Positions 15,701-25,741 of a stretch of 64,000 bases of DNA are shown piece after piece. The position numbers and the translations under genes are program-made. The stretch spans positions 1-64,000 of the forward strand of contig CAVSWT010000008.1 of NCBI GenBank assembly GCA_963731745.1, given 5' to 3'. Source of the DNA: CAVSWT01 sp963731745. Lineage in GTDB: Bacteria; Bacteroidota; Ignavibacteria; Ignavibacteriales; Ignavibacteriaceae. Numbering within the stretch: position 1 is the stretch's first letter; the number at the start of each line of letters is the position of its first letter. The notes under the pieces were generated by a model. The model ran no database searches and was not told where the DNA came from. It was given only the letters and a program-made list of their open reading frames with translations.

Positions 15701-18576
15701 ACTTAATCGGTATTCCAATACTAAAATTTGAACCTTTATTTAATTCGCTTGATATACTAATAATACCGCCATGTAAATCAACTGACCGTTTAACAATTGT
15801 TAATCCAAGGCCTGTCCCTTCAATTGACAAGCTATTCGTAGTTCTATAAAAAGGTTCAAACAGTTTATTCAAATCCTCCTTGGCAATGCCTATTCCTTCA
15901 TCTTTAATCGAAATCATTATTAAATCATTTTCCGTATAAATTTCAAGAGTTATTTTACCTCCATTTGGGGAATACTTCATTGCGTTACATAACAAATTTT
16001 GGAACATATGGCGTAATAATTTTTCATCAAGTAAAAATGTCTTTTTGTCAATTCGATAATTAAATTCAATGGTGTGATTAATTTTACAAGCTGTTTCCAC
16101 TTCGGCTAATATTTTCTGCGTAAAATCATGGAGATTTAATTGTTTAGGATCAAATGATATCTTCCCAGTTTCCGTTCTGCTTATGGTTAGCACATCATCA
16201 ATTAAAGTTGTCATGTTCTTTACCGCTGATTGAATATTTCCTACGTATTTTACCAATTCGCCATTTGCTGATGGTTCCAATAATCCTATGAGATCGGTGT
16301 ACAATCGGATAGCGGTTAATGGCGTTCTAAATTCATGAGAAGCGGTTGAAATAAAACTTGTTTTTAAATCATTTAATTCTTTTTCTTTTTCTAAGGCGTT
16401 ATGGATCTGTTCTTCAATGGCTTTTTGTTTTTCAATTTCATTTCTTAATTGTTGAGTCCTCTCTTTAATAATTTTTTCAAGATCATTCTTATATTCCTGC
16501 AATTTTAGTTGAGCTGTTTTCTTTTCCGTATAATCTGAAAGATAGGCTCGTAATGCTACCATCTCACCTTCATTATTATAAATAGCCGATGCATTTACTA
16601 AAGCATAGCGAATTTCACCTTGAACATCCTTTAATGTTATCTCATAATTCTTTAATTCGCCTTTTTGTTTTAGCTCATCACGAAGTTCATCAGCTTGCTC
16701 CGGATTTAAATAAATTGATTTTGAATTTATACTTTTAGCTGCCTTAATACTTTTTAAACCCAACAGTTTAACATATGAAGGATTGCATTCAAGAATATTG
16801 CCGTTTATATCCGTTACAATTATGGCTGAAAAATCTTTCTCAAATATTTCTTTGTATCTTTTTTCTGATTCCCGCAGCTCCTTTTCAATATTTTTCAATT
16901 TACTAATATCGGTTGCAGCTCCTCTAATTCCAATCACGTTATCATTTTCTAAAATTGGAGCTGTACTTACAAGAATTGGAATTGGGTCACTTTTTTCCCG
17001 ATAAACATTGTATTCAACATCTCTTATTGTTTTACCTTTTAAAGCAAGATCAAAAAATTTAGACCCGATTGCTTTTTCTTGCGGGAGAAGAAAATCGAAT
17101 GGATTAAATTTATCCTTATCTATATTATTTTCTATGATTCCCGCTAGTTCTTTCGCAGCTTTATTTAGGAAAGCAACTTTTCTATTTTCGTCAAATTCAA
17201 AAATACCTACAGGCAAAAAGTCAGCTAATTCCCTAAATCTACGTTCACTTTTTTCTAATAATTTTTGGGACTTTACGCGTACAGAAATATCCACTACAGA
17301 AATTAATACATGCGTTATGTCATCATGCGGCATTGACCATTGCATTAAAATGTCAATTTTTTCTCCAAGTAAATTTTTAGTTACATACTGTGTTTTGTAG
17401 TTTAATTTACCGTCGATAAATGCAAGTAACGATTGCTTTATATTTTCTAATGAGTCTTCACAAAACAATTTATCAACATTGCTTATTAATTCATGTTTTG
17501 AGGATGCTTTATAAAGTTTCAAAGCTTCCTGATTCACATTTTTAATAATACCTTTTTTTAGAAAAACTAAAATTTCACTCGGATTGATTTTAAAATATTC
17601 TCTAAAATCTTTTATTCCTTTTTTTCTTAATTCATCCGCATATTTTTTTATTTCTGTAAAATCCTCAACCCATAAACATACCGGAGATTTTTCAAATAAA
17701 TTTTTATATTTCTCCCGGCTAGCCATTAATTCTGTATACATTTTTTTTCGATCGGTTATATCTCTGGCTATGCCTAAAAATGCATAAGGTTTGCCGTCTC
17801 GATGAATCAATGATACATTTGATTCAATTTCAATAAATTCTCCATCCTTCTTTCTGACCTTATATGTAGCAACAGCAAGCGATTCGCCTTTTAGTAATTT
17901 TGATTTCCTTTGCTCGTAAAGATTTTGATCTTCGAAACTCACAAATTCTTTTATTTTTAAATCTTTAATGTCATTAGTATTATATCCTAATATTTTCTCG
18001 GCAGTTTCATTTATTTCTACTAATTTACCATCTAGATCGTATATATAAATTATTTCTCCAGACATACTGTGAACTGCTTTATATCTTTCCTCCAATTCTG
18101 ATACTTTTTGATGAGCTCTTTTTTGATCAGTAATGTCTTCGATATAACCCACTGCGTATAATGGATTACCATTTTCATCCCGATTAATATTTGCGGTTAA
18201 TCGGGTGTATAGAATTGTTTTATCCTTCTTTAAAAATCTTTTTTCGAGAGTGTAAAAAGGGATTTTATTTTCCAATAATAATTTGAATTGGCAAGTATCG
18301 TCTAACGTAATCATCAGGATGGGAAATATCTTTAATTCTCATTGAAAGCAGCTCATCAACAGAATAACCAAGTAAGTGGCAAAGAGTTGAGTTTACTTTC
18401 AGAATTTTAAAATTGAGGTCTACTATAGCAACTCCCAACGGACCATTTTCAATAACTAACTGATAAAGAAAATCTTTATCATTAAGAAACTGATTAGTAT
18501 TTTTTTGATAGTTTATTTTCTCTTTTATTGATGAGTCTAAAACCTCTCGCAGTGATTCAGTAGGACTAAAATTCAT
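15669..18576 (-). pseudogene. Multi-PAS sensor histidine kinase, interrupted by one frameshift
   Basis: Two overlapping frames encode one protein of about 968 residues. The first PAS domain starts in one frame (L-G-Y-S-V-D-E-L-L, S-H-P-D-D-Y-V). It continues in the next (L-E-K-R-F-L-K-K-D-K-T) after a shift at about 18298-18306. Removing one base restores the normal PAS length exactly. Four more PAS domains follow, then a coiled coil, a HisKA domain (S-H-E-F-R-T-P-L) and a HATPase domain with N- and G-boxes. There is no transmembrane segment, so it is a cytoplasmic sensor. Its partner is the overlapping LytTR regulator. A real lesion and a sequencing error cannot be told apart here. Confidence 0.85.
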
Positions 18577-18674
18577 AAATTATCTAAATCTTAAATCAAA
18601 ATTTATTTTAAATATATATTTCCAATCAATAGTGAGTTAATTGTTGAATTCACAGAATAATTCATCTGAAAATT

Positions 18675-20731
18675 CTATTTTTTTAAATTGTTTAAATTTT
18701 CTGTAAAAGCTTTTTCTTCTTTTATTTCATAAAGAACCAGCTTTGGAATATCAATTATCAATGCTACGGTGCCATCACCTAAAACTGTTGCTCCCGATAA
18801 ATAGTCCACATTTTTATAGTACTTACCTAACGACTTGATTACAGTTTGATGCTCGCCAATAATTTCATCAACTACAAATCCAGTTTTGTGTTTATTTTCA
18901 TTTATAATTACAATTTGTTCGATTTGCTGTTCGTTATTTGTAATTCCAAATTTTTTGCGTAATGAAATAAAGGGAACTACTTCATTTCTTACATTTATCA
19001 AATTTCTTCCGTGCAATTGGTTCTTTATTTCAGGTGTAAAACCAATACATTCTTCAACAAAGGATAAAGGAATTGCGAAATATTCATTATCGATTCTAAC
19101 AATTAAGGTTTCGATAATTGCAAGTGTTAACGGAAGCTTCAGAGTAATTGTCGTTCCTTGTCCACTGTTTTGCTTTCTACTTCAATTAATCCTCTAAGAG
19201 CTTCAATAGCATTTCTAACAACATCCATCCCCACTCCTCTGCCGGAAACATTTGTAACGGTTTTTGCAGTTGAAAATCCTGGTTTGAAGATTAGGCTGAA
19301 TATTTCATTATCCGATAGTTTTGCATCTTCGGAAATAAGTTCTCTTTCCAAGGCCTTTTCATAAATGACTTTTTTATTTAAGCCTGCACCGTCATCCTTT
19401 ATTTTAACTATAACATGAGTGCCGGAATGAATGGCCGACAAATAAATTTTCCCAACTTTATCTTTTGCATTTTGCATTCTTTCATCCGGCAATTCAATTC
19501 CATGGTCTATACAGTTTCTAATTATGTGAACAAGCGGATCATTCAATTTTTCAATAACGTTTTTATCTAATTCTGTTTCTCCGCCTTCAGTAATAAGTTC
19601 AACTTCTTTTCCTAATTCCTTAGACAGATCACGAACTAATCTGTTAAATTTTTTGAATGTAGATTCAATTGGAAGCATTCTAATATTAAGAGCATTTTCT
19701 CTTAAATCCCAAGTCAGTCTTTCCACTTCTTCCGCTATAGAAATGATCTCATTACCCTTATCCATATTAGCAAATTCGGTCAATCTCGCTTGAACAGTTA
19801 CTAATTCTCCAACTAAGTTTATGAGAGTATCTAATTTGTCAGAACTTACCCTAATGCTTGAAAGGCTGCCGATTTCAGTTATCTTTTTTTCACTAATTGG
19901 ATTAACTTTTTCTGAAATTATAGAAGTTGTTTTTTTAACCTTGTTATCTTTCATTACTGAAATATCTCTACCGTTTATTTTAGAAAGATAATAATCTAAA
20001 TCACCTTTAAGCGCTCCCTGGTCAAATTGAGTTATATCAAGCTTGCAATCATCTTCAACAAAAATGAATACATCTTTTATAGCATTAATCCCTTTATCTG
20101 TTGATAAAATTATATCCCAGGAGGAATAAACTTTTTCATGATTGTATTCTGAAATTATTGGAATTTTATCCGTATTCGGAATTATAATGACTTCTCCAAG
20201 TTCAGAAATTTCCTTCAATAAAGCACCGGGTTTTGTGCCTTTTAATAAAATGTCTTCGTTAGGTGCAAATGAAATATGATAGACAACTTTTACAGTTATC
20301 GTCGATTCAATATGTTTTGGTTCATCATTCTCGTTTTTTACAGCGACATTTTCATCAGACAATTGTTTAAAGAAATTTAAAATCTCTTTAATTGATTTGT
20401 TATCATCATATGATTTATCTTTTTCACTTTTTACCATAATGGAAATTTGGTCACAAGCTTTAAGAGTAGCATCTATAATTTCGATGGTAACCGGCTGTTT
20501 CCCATTTCTTATTTTATCGTATACTGTTTCAATATTATGCACGAATGCTGAGACAGCATCAAAGCCGAACATTCCGCCTGAGCCTTTAATTGTATGCAAG
20601 GCTCTAAATATTTTTTGAATTAATTCTTCATCTTTCGGATTTTCTTCAAGTTCTAATAAAGAACTTTCCAATACTTCCAACAGTTCAATTGCTTCCTGTA
20701 CAAATGCTTCTGCGTGTTTATCTTTCATCAT
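18675..20731 (-). pseudogene. cheA: CheA chemotaxis histidine kinase, interrupted by one frameshift
   Basis: The 5' frame encodes the Hpt domain (His46 in A-L-H-T-I-K-G), a regulatory linker domain, the dimerisation helices and the ATPase domain (G-R-G-V-G-M-D-V-V). It then runs into a stop after V-E-S-K-T. The 3' frame carries on with G-Q-G-T-T-I-T-L-K-L-P-L and a CheW-like domain to the end. The shift lies at 19160-19168; removing two bases gives the normal S-K-T-G-Q-G-T-T junction and about 684 residues. CheA phosphorylates CheY and CheB. It overlaps the cheY stop by four bases (ATGA). Without the C-terminal domain it could not couple to CheW. Confidence 0.9.
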
Positions 20732-21093
20732 AAAACCTTTTTAATTACGGCTAAAAGCTGATCTTGTGTGAAAGGCTTAACAATCCATCCTGTTGCACCT
20801 GCGGCTTTACCTTCTAGTTTCTTTTCAGTTTGAGATTCAGTAGTTAGCATTATTATTGGAATAAATTTAGTTGGGGCGTTTGATCTTACATTTTTTATCA
20901 GCGTAATTCCATCCATATTAGGCATATTTAAATCCGTAATTAACATGTTAATGGGAGAATTGTTGAGCTTTGACATTGCATCCAATCCATCAACTGCCTG
21001 TACTATAGTATACCCGGCTTCTGAAAGTGTAAATGAAACCATTTGGCGAACGCTCGAGGAATCATCAACAGTCATTATCACTTTAGACATCAT
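20728..21093 (-). CDS. cheY: CheY-type single-domain response regulator
   Basis: This encodes 121 residues forming one receiver domain. It has Asp10-Asp11, phospho-acceptor Asp54 (L-I-T-D-L-N-M-P), Thr in M-L-T-T-E and Lys in I-V-K-P-F. Its gene overlaps cheA by four bases and follows the STAS gene by nine. It is therefore the natural output or shuttle protein of this chemosensory system. Proteins of this subgroup (starting M-T-V-D-D-S) often act with CheA-STAS modules rather than directly on the flagellar motor. Two adjacent ATGs are possible starts, with an AAGGATAG ribosome site. Confidence 0.92.
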   Translation of the reverse strand: MMSKVIMTVDDSSSVRQMVSFTLSEAGYTIVQAVDGLDAMSKLNNSPINMLITDLNMPNMDGITLIKNVRSNAPTKFIPIIMLTTESQTEKKLEGKAAGATGWIVKPFTQDQLLAVIKKVL

Positions 21094-21102
21094 TCTATCC
21101 TT

Positions 21103-21432
21103 TTATTTTACATTAAAACAATTAGTGAAAATAGTTAAATTGTTAAAACCTGATTCGCTCATTAAAGAACTAAAATTTTCTGAATCACAATGAGCAATGA
21201 ATATTTTTTGGTTCTGAATTGCTGCAGTTTTTATGAACGAAACCAATAATTGTAAATAAGAGAAATCAAATTGATCTGCTTCTGAATGATTTATTAGAAT
21301 TGTTCCGATTTTATTTAATGCAGTTAAAATTGAGTTTTTTACATCTTCAATATTTTCAATTGTCAAGTTTCCTTTTAATGTAAGGTATCCAATATTATTT
21401 TTTTTATTTAGTTTGAAAGTTGTTTTAATCAT
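21103..21432 (-). CDS. STAS-domain protein
   Basis: This encodes 109 residues with the STAS fold pattern: beta strands, the L-T-I-E-N-I-E-D-V region, then D-F-S-Y-L-Q-L-L, where Ser58 stands at the usual phosphorylated position. The canonical D-S-S-G motif is loose here. STAS proteins act as anti-anti-sigma factors or as scaffolds. In chemosensory operons they are commonly found beside CheY and CheA, as here. It lies between the receptor-like gene and cheY with short spacings, so it is one transcript. Confidence 0.75.
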   Translation of the reverse strand: MIKTTFKLNKKNNIGYLTLKGNLTIENIEDVKNSILTALNKIGTILINHSEADQFDFSYLQLLVSFIKTAAIQNQKIFIAHCDSENFSSLMSESGFNNLTIFTNCFNVK

Positions 21433-21460
21433 ATAATTCTTAATTATTGTTTACTGCTTT

Positions 21461-23320
21461 TTAAAATAGATCTACATTATCTCCAAATTCGTTTCCGGAT
21501 TTTTCTTCAATGGCTGATCCGGTTTTTTCATCATCAAAAATATCATTTTGCAAATCTCCGATTGATACTGATTGATGAATATCCCGCTGAATTTTCATAG
21601 TATAATTATTACCTAAATCTTCAAGTTCGTTCTTATTAATTTTATGTTCAGCAATCTGAATTTCACTTGAATTCACTACATCATTTAATTCGTCAATTAT
21701 ATTATTAATTTTTTCATCAATTTCCAGGTAAGTTCTTAATGAAACAATAGCGTTTTCTATACTACTTTCTATCTTTATAGAATTCTGCCTTATAATCATC
21801 AAATAATTAATCGCATTTTCCGATATCAATCGAAGTGAAGAAAAAATATTTTCTATGTCTGATGAAATTGATTCTAATCGTTTTTTCCCATCCTGATTGG
21901 ATTTATTCTCCGCATTTTTTTGAAGCTTTTGAGATACTTCCCATACGGAAACCAGCATTTTAATTACAGCGTCAGTATCATTTTTTGACTGTACGGATAG
22001 CTTTTGAGTGGCTTCTGCAAGTACTCCTAACGCCGCACCCTCACGACCTGTATGAGCTGCCTTTATACTTGCGTTGAGAGAAATCAATTCTATTTCAGAA
22101 CCGATACTGCCTATTTCATTAATAAACATTGATAAATCGTTAATCGTATCGGCAACGCTATTTATGGTATTATAAAATTCATTGCTGATATCTTTATCCT
22201 TACTTAAAGTGGTTAAGATTTCATTAAAACCAGTATCCACTTTACCAATAAATGTTTCATTACTATTTTCGGAATTTTCCATTAGGCTTAGAATTTCACC
22301 AGCAATTCCTGAAACATCTTTTTTAATTGCTTCCAAATTTGAAATGATATTTAATGCTGCCTTATTTAACTCATTTTTAGAGTTGGTTAATTGCGCAGAC
22401 TGAACTTTGGCTGCTTCGTGAATATAAACTATCAATCCTTTATTGTGGTCTGAAGGTTTATCGTCATTTTTTAATTCAATCTTTTCTATCAAATTTTGAA
22501 TTACACTATTCACATGTTCAATTTGCTGACGTGTGATATCATGAAATTGAATTGATGTGACTAATGACCCAACTTCATGTTTTATATTTTCACTTTTTTT
22601 ATGAATAACTCCAATTTCTTCAGAGCTTAATTCATTCTTTTTAACAAGAGATTTTAAAGAGTTTTCTGTGCTGTTTAAAATTGAATTTGAATATTTTTGC
22701 TGATGTTTTTGAAGTGATATAATCTCGTATCGTGCACTATTGATTGTTTCAATTAATGACTTTGATTTATCTCTAAATCCTTGAGATTTATTTGAAATGA
22801 GAACAGAGAGATTATTTATATTTTCTGCGATTACTTTAAAACCCTTATCATCATTACCTAAACGGGCACTTTCAATTTTTATTGATATTCCCTGAGCATC
22901 AAGGTGTTTGACTAATTTTTTGAAAGCAAGCGAATCATTTACAATATTTTCCAAATAACTAACTATTTTTAAAAATGAATCTTCACTTTCATTAAATTGG
23001 TTATTACTACTATCTATATACTCAATTATAAAATTGTAAATCGATTTAAGGTTATCAATAATATGTGTGTAATGTTCACCTGAAAACGAATTGGCTACAT
23101 CAAGAGCTTTATTGGAAATATCTTTTATATCGTAATTAAAACTCTGCAGGTTATGACTAATAGAATCAAATTGTTCGTCAGATAAGGAAAGTATTTGACT
23201 AAGTTGATTTAAAATCTCTTTAAAATTATTGCCCCATATTAATTTCAAATCATGAATATCATTATTGAAATCATTCAACGATTCTTCACTGTATTCTGAC
23301 ATTTGATTTGATAAATCCAT
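21461..23320 (-). CDS. Soluble chemoreceptor-like coiled-coil protein
   Basis: This encodes 619 residues, almost wholly helical, with no signal peptide or membrane segment. A segment at about 420-450 (I-E-L-I-S-L-N-A-S-I-K-A-A, G-R-E-G-A-A-L-G) is a degenerate chemoreceptor signalling tip. About 120 residues of coiled coil lie on each side. An F-H-D-I-T-R-Q-Q-I-E-H-V motif occurs near residue 265. It ends in G-D-N-V-D-L-F, reminiscent of C-terminal tethers. It heads the operon with STAS, CheY and CheA, and is probably the cytoplasmic input to that CheA. The tip is diverged, so it may couple to CheA in its own way. Confidence 0.75.
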   Translation of the reverse strand: MDLSNQMSEYSEESLNDFNNDIHDLKLIWGNNFKEILNQLSQILSLSDEQFDSISHNLQSFNYDIKDISNKALDVANSFSGEHYTHIIDNLKSIYNFIIEYIDSSNNQFNESEDSFLKIVSYLENIVNDSLAFKKLVKHLDAQGISIKIESARLGNDDKGFKVIAENINNLSVLISNKSQGFRDKSKSLIETINSARYEIISLQKHQQKYSNSILNSTENSLKSLVKKNELSSEEIGVIHKKSENIKHEVGSLVTSIQFHDITRQQIEHVNSVIQNLIEKIELKNDDKPSDHNKGLIVYIHEAAKVQSAQLTNSKNELNKAALNIISNLEAIKKDVSGIAGEILSLMENSENSNETFIGKVDTGFNEILTTLSKDKDISNEFYNTINSVADTINDLSMFINEIGSIGSEIELISLNASIKAAHTGREGAALGVLAEATQKLSVQSKNDTDAVIKMLVSVWEVSQKLQKNAENKSNQDGKKRLESISSDIENIFSSLRLISENAINYLMIIRQNSIKIESSIENAIVSLRTYLEIDEKINNIIDELNDVVNSSEIQIAEHKINKNELEDLGNNYTMKIQRDIHQSVSIGDLQNDIFDDEKTGSAIEEKSGNEFGDNVDLF

Positions 23321-23807
23321 TTTCTAATTATAGAAGAATAAATGGGAATCAGTTAAAAACTCGATCTAATATTTTAACAAAATTCTGATCCATCAGTAGA
23401 ATACTGTAAGCAATCAACAGTTAAAATTTTATCGAGTATTTAGAGGGAGGATTTATAGCCTGATTTCCCAAACCTCCTTAAAAATTTATTTATGTAAGCA
23501 TCCTTAAATGAAACTATAAATACGGGATACTGAATAAATAATCGAATTTATTTAGGATAAGTTTAATAATTCAACCAATGCTCTTTAGCAATAAGATAAT
23601 ATTAGATGAGTCAGAAAATGGATTAATATTTTGGAATTAGCTTAGTGAGGAAAGTAAATCAAATTTTCTTATAAGGCTGTTAATTTGTATCACAAGATAC
23701 ATTGGAATAATTCTAATGAGTTATGTCGATAAAATTTGTTCAAAAAATAAGGGAATAAAAAGCCTGATTAAAAACCAGGCTTTATAAAATAATTTGAAAT
23801 TAGGAGA
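23321..23807. other. Intergenic stretch upstream of chemosensory operon
   Basis: This stretch of 487 bases has no gene-like frame. It should hold the promoter of the operon running leftward from 23320; none was pinned down. An imperfect hairpin with GGAGG at 23446-23450 and CCTCC at 23473-23477 has no clear role. The terminator of the RRM gene is at its right end. Confidence 0.5.
23751..23783 (-). terminator. Intrinsic terminator of RRM gene
   Basis: The stem AAAGCCTG/CAGGCTTT (23759-23766 and 23776-23783) has a nine-base loop. On the minus strand it is followed by TTTTTATT. It lies 25 bases after the stop codon of the RNA-binding protein gene. Confidence 0.82.
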
Positions 23808-24155
23808 TTACCATCTTCTTCCGCCGCCGCCGCCGCTTCCGCCGCCACGATGACCGCCACCGCCGCCGCCGCCTCTTCTATTTCCGCCTTTGCCGCCGCC
23901 AGATCTTCTATCTGTCTTCGGTCGAGCTTCATTTACAACTATTTTTTTACCCTTAAGATCAACGGTATTTAATTCCGTCATAGCTTTCTGGGCTTCGGCT
24001 AATCCTGGCATTTCTACAAAACCAAATCCTTTTGATTCACCTGAGAATAAATCTCGAATGATTTTTACGCTTCTAACATTGCCATACTCTGAAAATAGAT
24101 TTTGTAAATCGTCATCATTAACATCTTTTGACAAGTTCCCAACAAAAATGTTCAT
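23808..24155 (-). CDS. RRM RNA-binding protein with glycine/arginine tail
   Basis: This encodes 115 residues. A single RNA-recognition motif spans about 1-80, with RNP2 (I-F-V-G-N-L) and RNP1 (G-F-G-F-V-E-M). A C-terminal tail made almost only of Gly, Arg and His follows. This is the plan of bacterial glycine-rich RNA-binding proteins found in cyanobacteria and Bacteroidota, linked to cold response and RNA chaperoning. RNP1 position 1 is Lys (K-G-F-G-F), as usual. A strong ribosome site (AAGGAAGGA) and a strong terminator suggest a highly expressed single-gene transcript. Confidence 0.93.
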   Translation of the reverse strand: MNIFVGNLSKDVNDDDLQNLFSEYGNVRSVKIIRDLFSGESKGFGFVEMPGLAEAQKAMTELNTVDLKGKKIVVNEARPKTDRRSGGGKGGNRRGGGGGGGHRGGGSGGGGGRRW

Positions 24156-24280
24156 AACATCCTTCCTTTATTTTTAACTGATTATTTAGTTTACCAGAAT
24201 ACTTTTAGTGTGATACCGATGAAGTAGACCGATTGCGGACTTAATATTGTGGAGAAAATATTAATTTATAATTATTAAAG

Positions 24281-24309
24281 AAAATAAAAAACCACCTTTA
24301 AGGTGGTTT
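24281..24309 (-). terminator. Intrinsic terminator of tRNA-Asp
   Basis: The palindrome AAACCACCTT/AAGGTGGTTT (24289-24309) is followed on the minus strand by TTTTTTATTTT. It starts five bases after the 3' end of the tRNA. Confidence 0.88.
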
Positions 24310-24314
24310 AAATG

Positions 24315-24388
24315 CGGGGCCGACGAGACTCGAACTCGCGACCTCCTGCGTGACAGGCAGGCGTTCTAACCAACTGAACTACGACCCC
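24315..24388 (-). tRNA. tRNA-Asp (GTC)
   Basis: This 74-nt cloverleaf has the acceptor stem GGGGTCG/CGGCCCC with one G-U pair. The anticodon stem CCTGC/GCAGG surrounds the loop CTGTCAC, anticodon GTC. The T arm carries GTTCGAGTC. The discriminator base is G73, as usual for tRNA-Asp. The next bases are CAT, so CCA is not encoded and must be added after transcription. Confidence 0.96.
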
Positions 24389-24600
24389 AATATTTCTTAA
24401 GAACTCACTTCAAAATCTTATTTTATATCAAATCGAAAATTTCTAAACTTATTCGTCCTTGTAAAAAAGGACATTCAAAATTACTAAAGAACCTTAATTA
24501 AATAGTTATTTTGTTATTTATAACGTATAAAAATAATCAAAATGGATGCTAAATATATATTAAGATGTTACTAAAATCAATATAGATTTAACCCAAAATG

Positions 24601-25713
24601 CTATTTACCGTTTTTACTTTCTCCGAAAGCTATTCCAACAGATTTAGCTGCAAAAACCGCCTGCGTATCAGGCTGAACTAATTTTTGATGAGAAATAGCA
24701 TCTAAAATTTTTACGTTTTTTACCTCATTACCTTTTAGTGCCACCATGCGTCCAAATTTCTTGTTTGCTGCTAAATCAATTGCAAAAGCACCAAATTTGG
24801 TAGATAATATTCTATCAAAAGGTGTTGGGCTGCCTCCTCTTTGCAAATGGCCAAGTACGGTAACACGAGTTTCTCTACCTGTATTTTCTTCTATTTTTGC
24901 AGCAACTACTTCGGCAATTCCGCCAAGTTGTTTTGGATCATGTCTTTTTATATCATGACCTTTCAAGACCATTTCCCCGTCTTTTGGTTTTGCGCCTTCA
25001 GCGACACAAACGAGGCTGAATTTTTTGCCCATCAATTCTCTTTTTAAAATTTTATCATAAATTGCTTCGTATGAGAATGGGATTTCAGGAATTAAAATTA
25101 TATCTGCGCCGCCAGCAAGTCCGCCATTAAGTGCAATCCAACCAGCATATCTTCCCATTACTTCTACCACAATAACTCTATGATGCGATGATGCTGTAGT
25201 ATGAAGCCTGTCTAATGCTTCGGAAACAACATAAACTGCAGAATCATGTCCGAAAGTTAAATCAGTAGCTTCCAAGTCATTGTCAATAGTTTTAGGAACA
25301 CCAATAACATTTATTCCCATTGCGCTAAGCTTGTTGCAAATATGCATTGTGCCATCTCCACCGATAGCAATTAAAACATCTAAACCCCAAGCTTCATAAT
25401 TTTTTATTGCTGATTCAGATTTATTTACAATTTCAATTTTTCCATCCTTTAAGACAGGCCAATGGAATGGATCGCCTTTATTTGATGAACCTAAAATTGT
25501 TCCGCCTCTTGCTAATATTCCGGATACATCCGTATTCTTTAATTCTTTCGCTCTGCCTTCTACGAATCCTTCAAAACCGTCTATGATTCCATAAACCGAC
25601 ATTCCATAATCCTGAGCAGGTTTTGTAACACCGCGAATAACGGCATTTAAACCAGGGCAATCGCCTCCACCTGTTAATATCCCAATTCTTTTAACTTTTG
25701 ATACTGCAGCCAT
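24601..25713 (-). CDS. pfkA: 6-phosphofructokinase, group III type
   Basis: This encodes 370 residues. It phosphorylates fructose 6-phosphate in glycolysis. The nucleotide loop is G-I-L-T-G-G-G-D, then G-G-D-G-T at 118-122 and P-K-T-I-D-N-D at 140-146, with catalytic Asp144. M-G-R-Y-A-G-W is the substrate-binding motif. Gly121 corresponds to the Gly found in ATP-using enzymes (Asp in pyrophosphate users), while Lys141 is the group III/PPi-like residue. ATP is therefore the likelier phosphoryl donor, though a mixed type cannot be excluded. It follows rnhC by 28 bases and probably shares its transcript. Confidence 0.93.
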   Translation of the reverse strand: MAAVSKVKRIGILTGGGDCPGLNAVIRGVTKPAQDYGMSVYGIIDGFEGFVEGRAKELKNTDVSGILARGGTILGSSNKGDPFHWPVLKDGKIEIVNKSESAIKNYEAWGLDVLIAIGGDGTMHICNKLSAMGINVIGVPKTIDNDLEATDLTFGHDSAVYVVSEALDRLHTTASSHHRVIVVEVMGRYAGWIALNGGLAGGADIILIPEIPFSYEAIYDKILKRELMGKKFSLVCVAEGAKPKDGEMVLKGHDIKRHDPKQLGGIAEVVAAKIEENTGRETRVTVLGHLQRGGSPTPFDRILSTKFGAFAIDLAANKKFGRMVALKGNEVKNVKILDAISHQKLVQPDTQAVFAAKSVGIAFGESKNGK

Positions 25714-25741
25714 TTTTCTTACCTATTGAATTCCAAATTGT

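Noticed and set aside
18675..20731. Programmed frameshifting as a regulated way to make two CheA products
   Set aside because: No slippery heptamer was seen at the junction, and a two-base insertion is not a usual recoding event. The same kind of lesion occurs in unrelated genes of the window.
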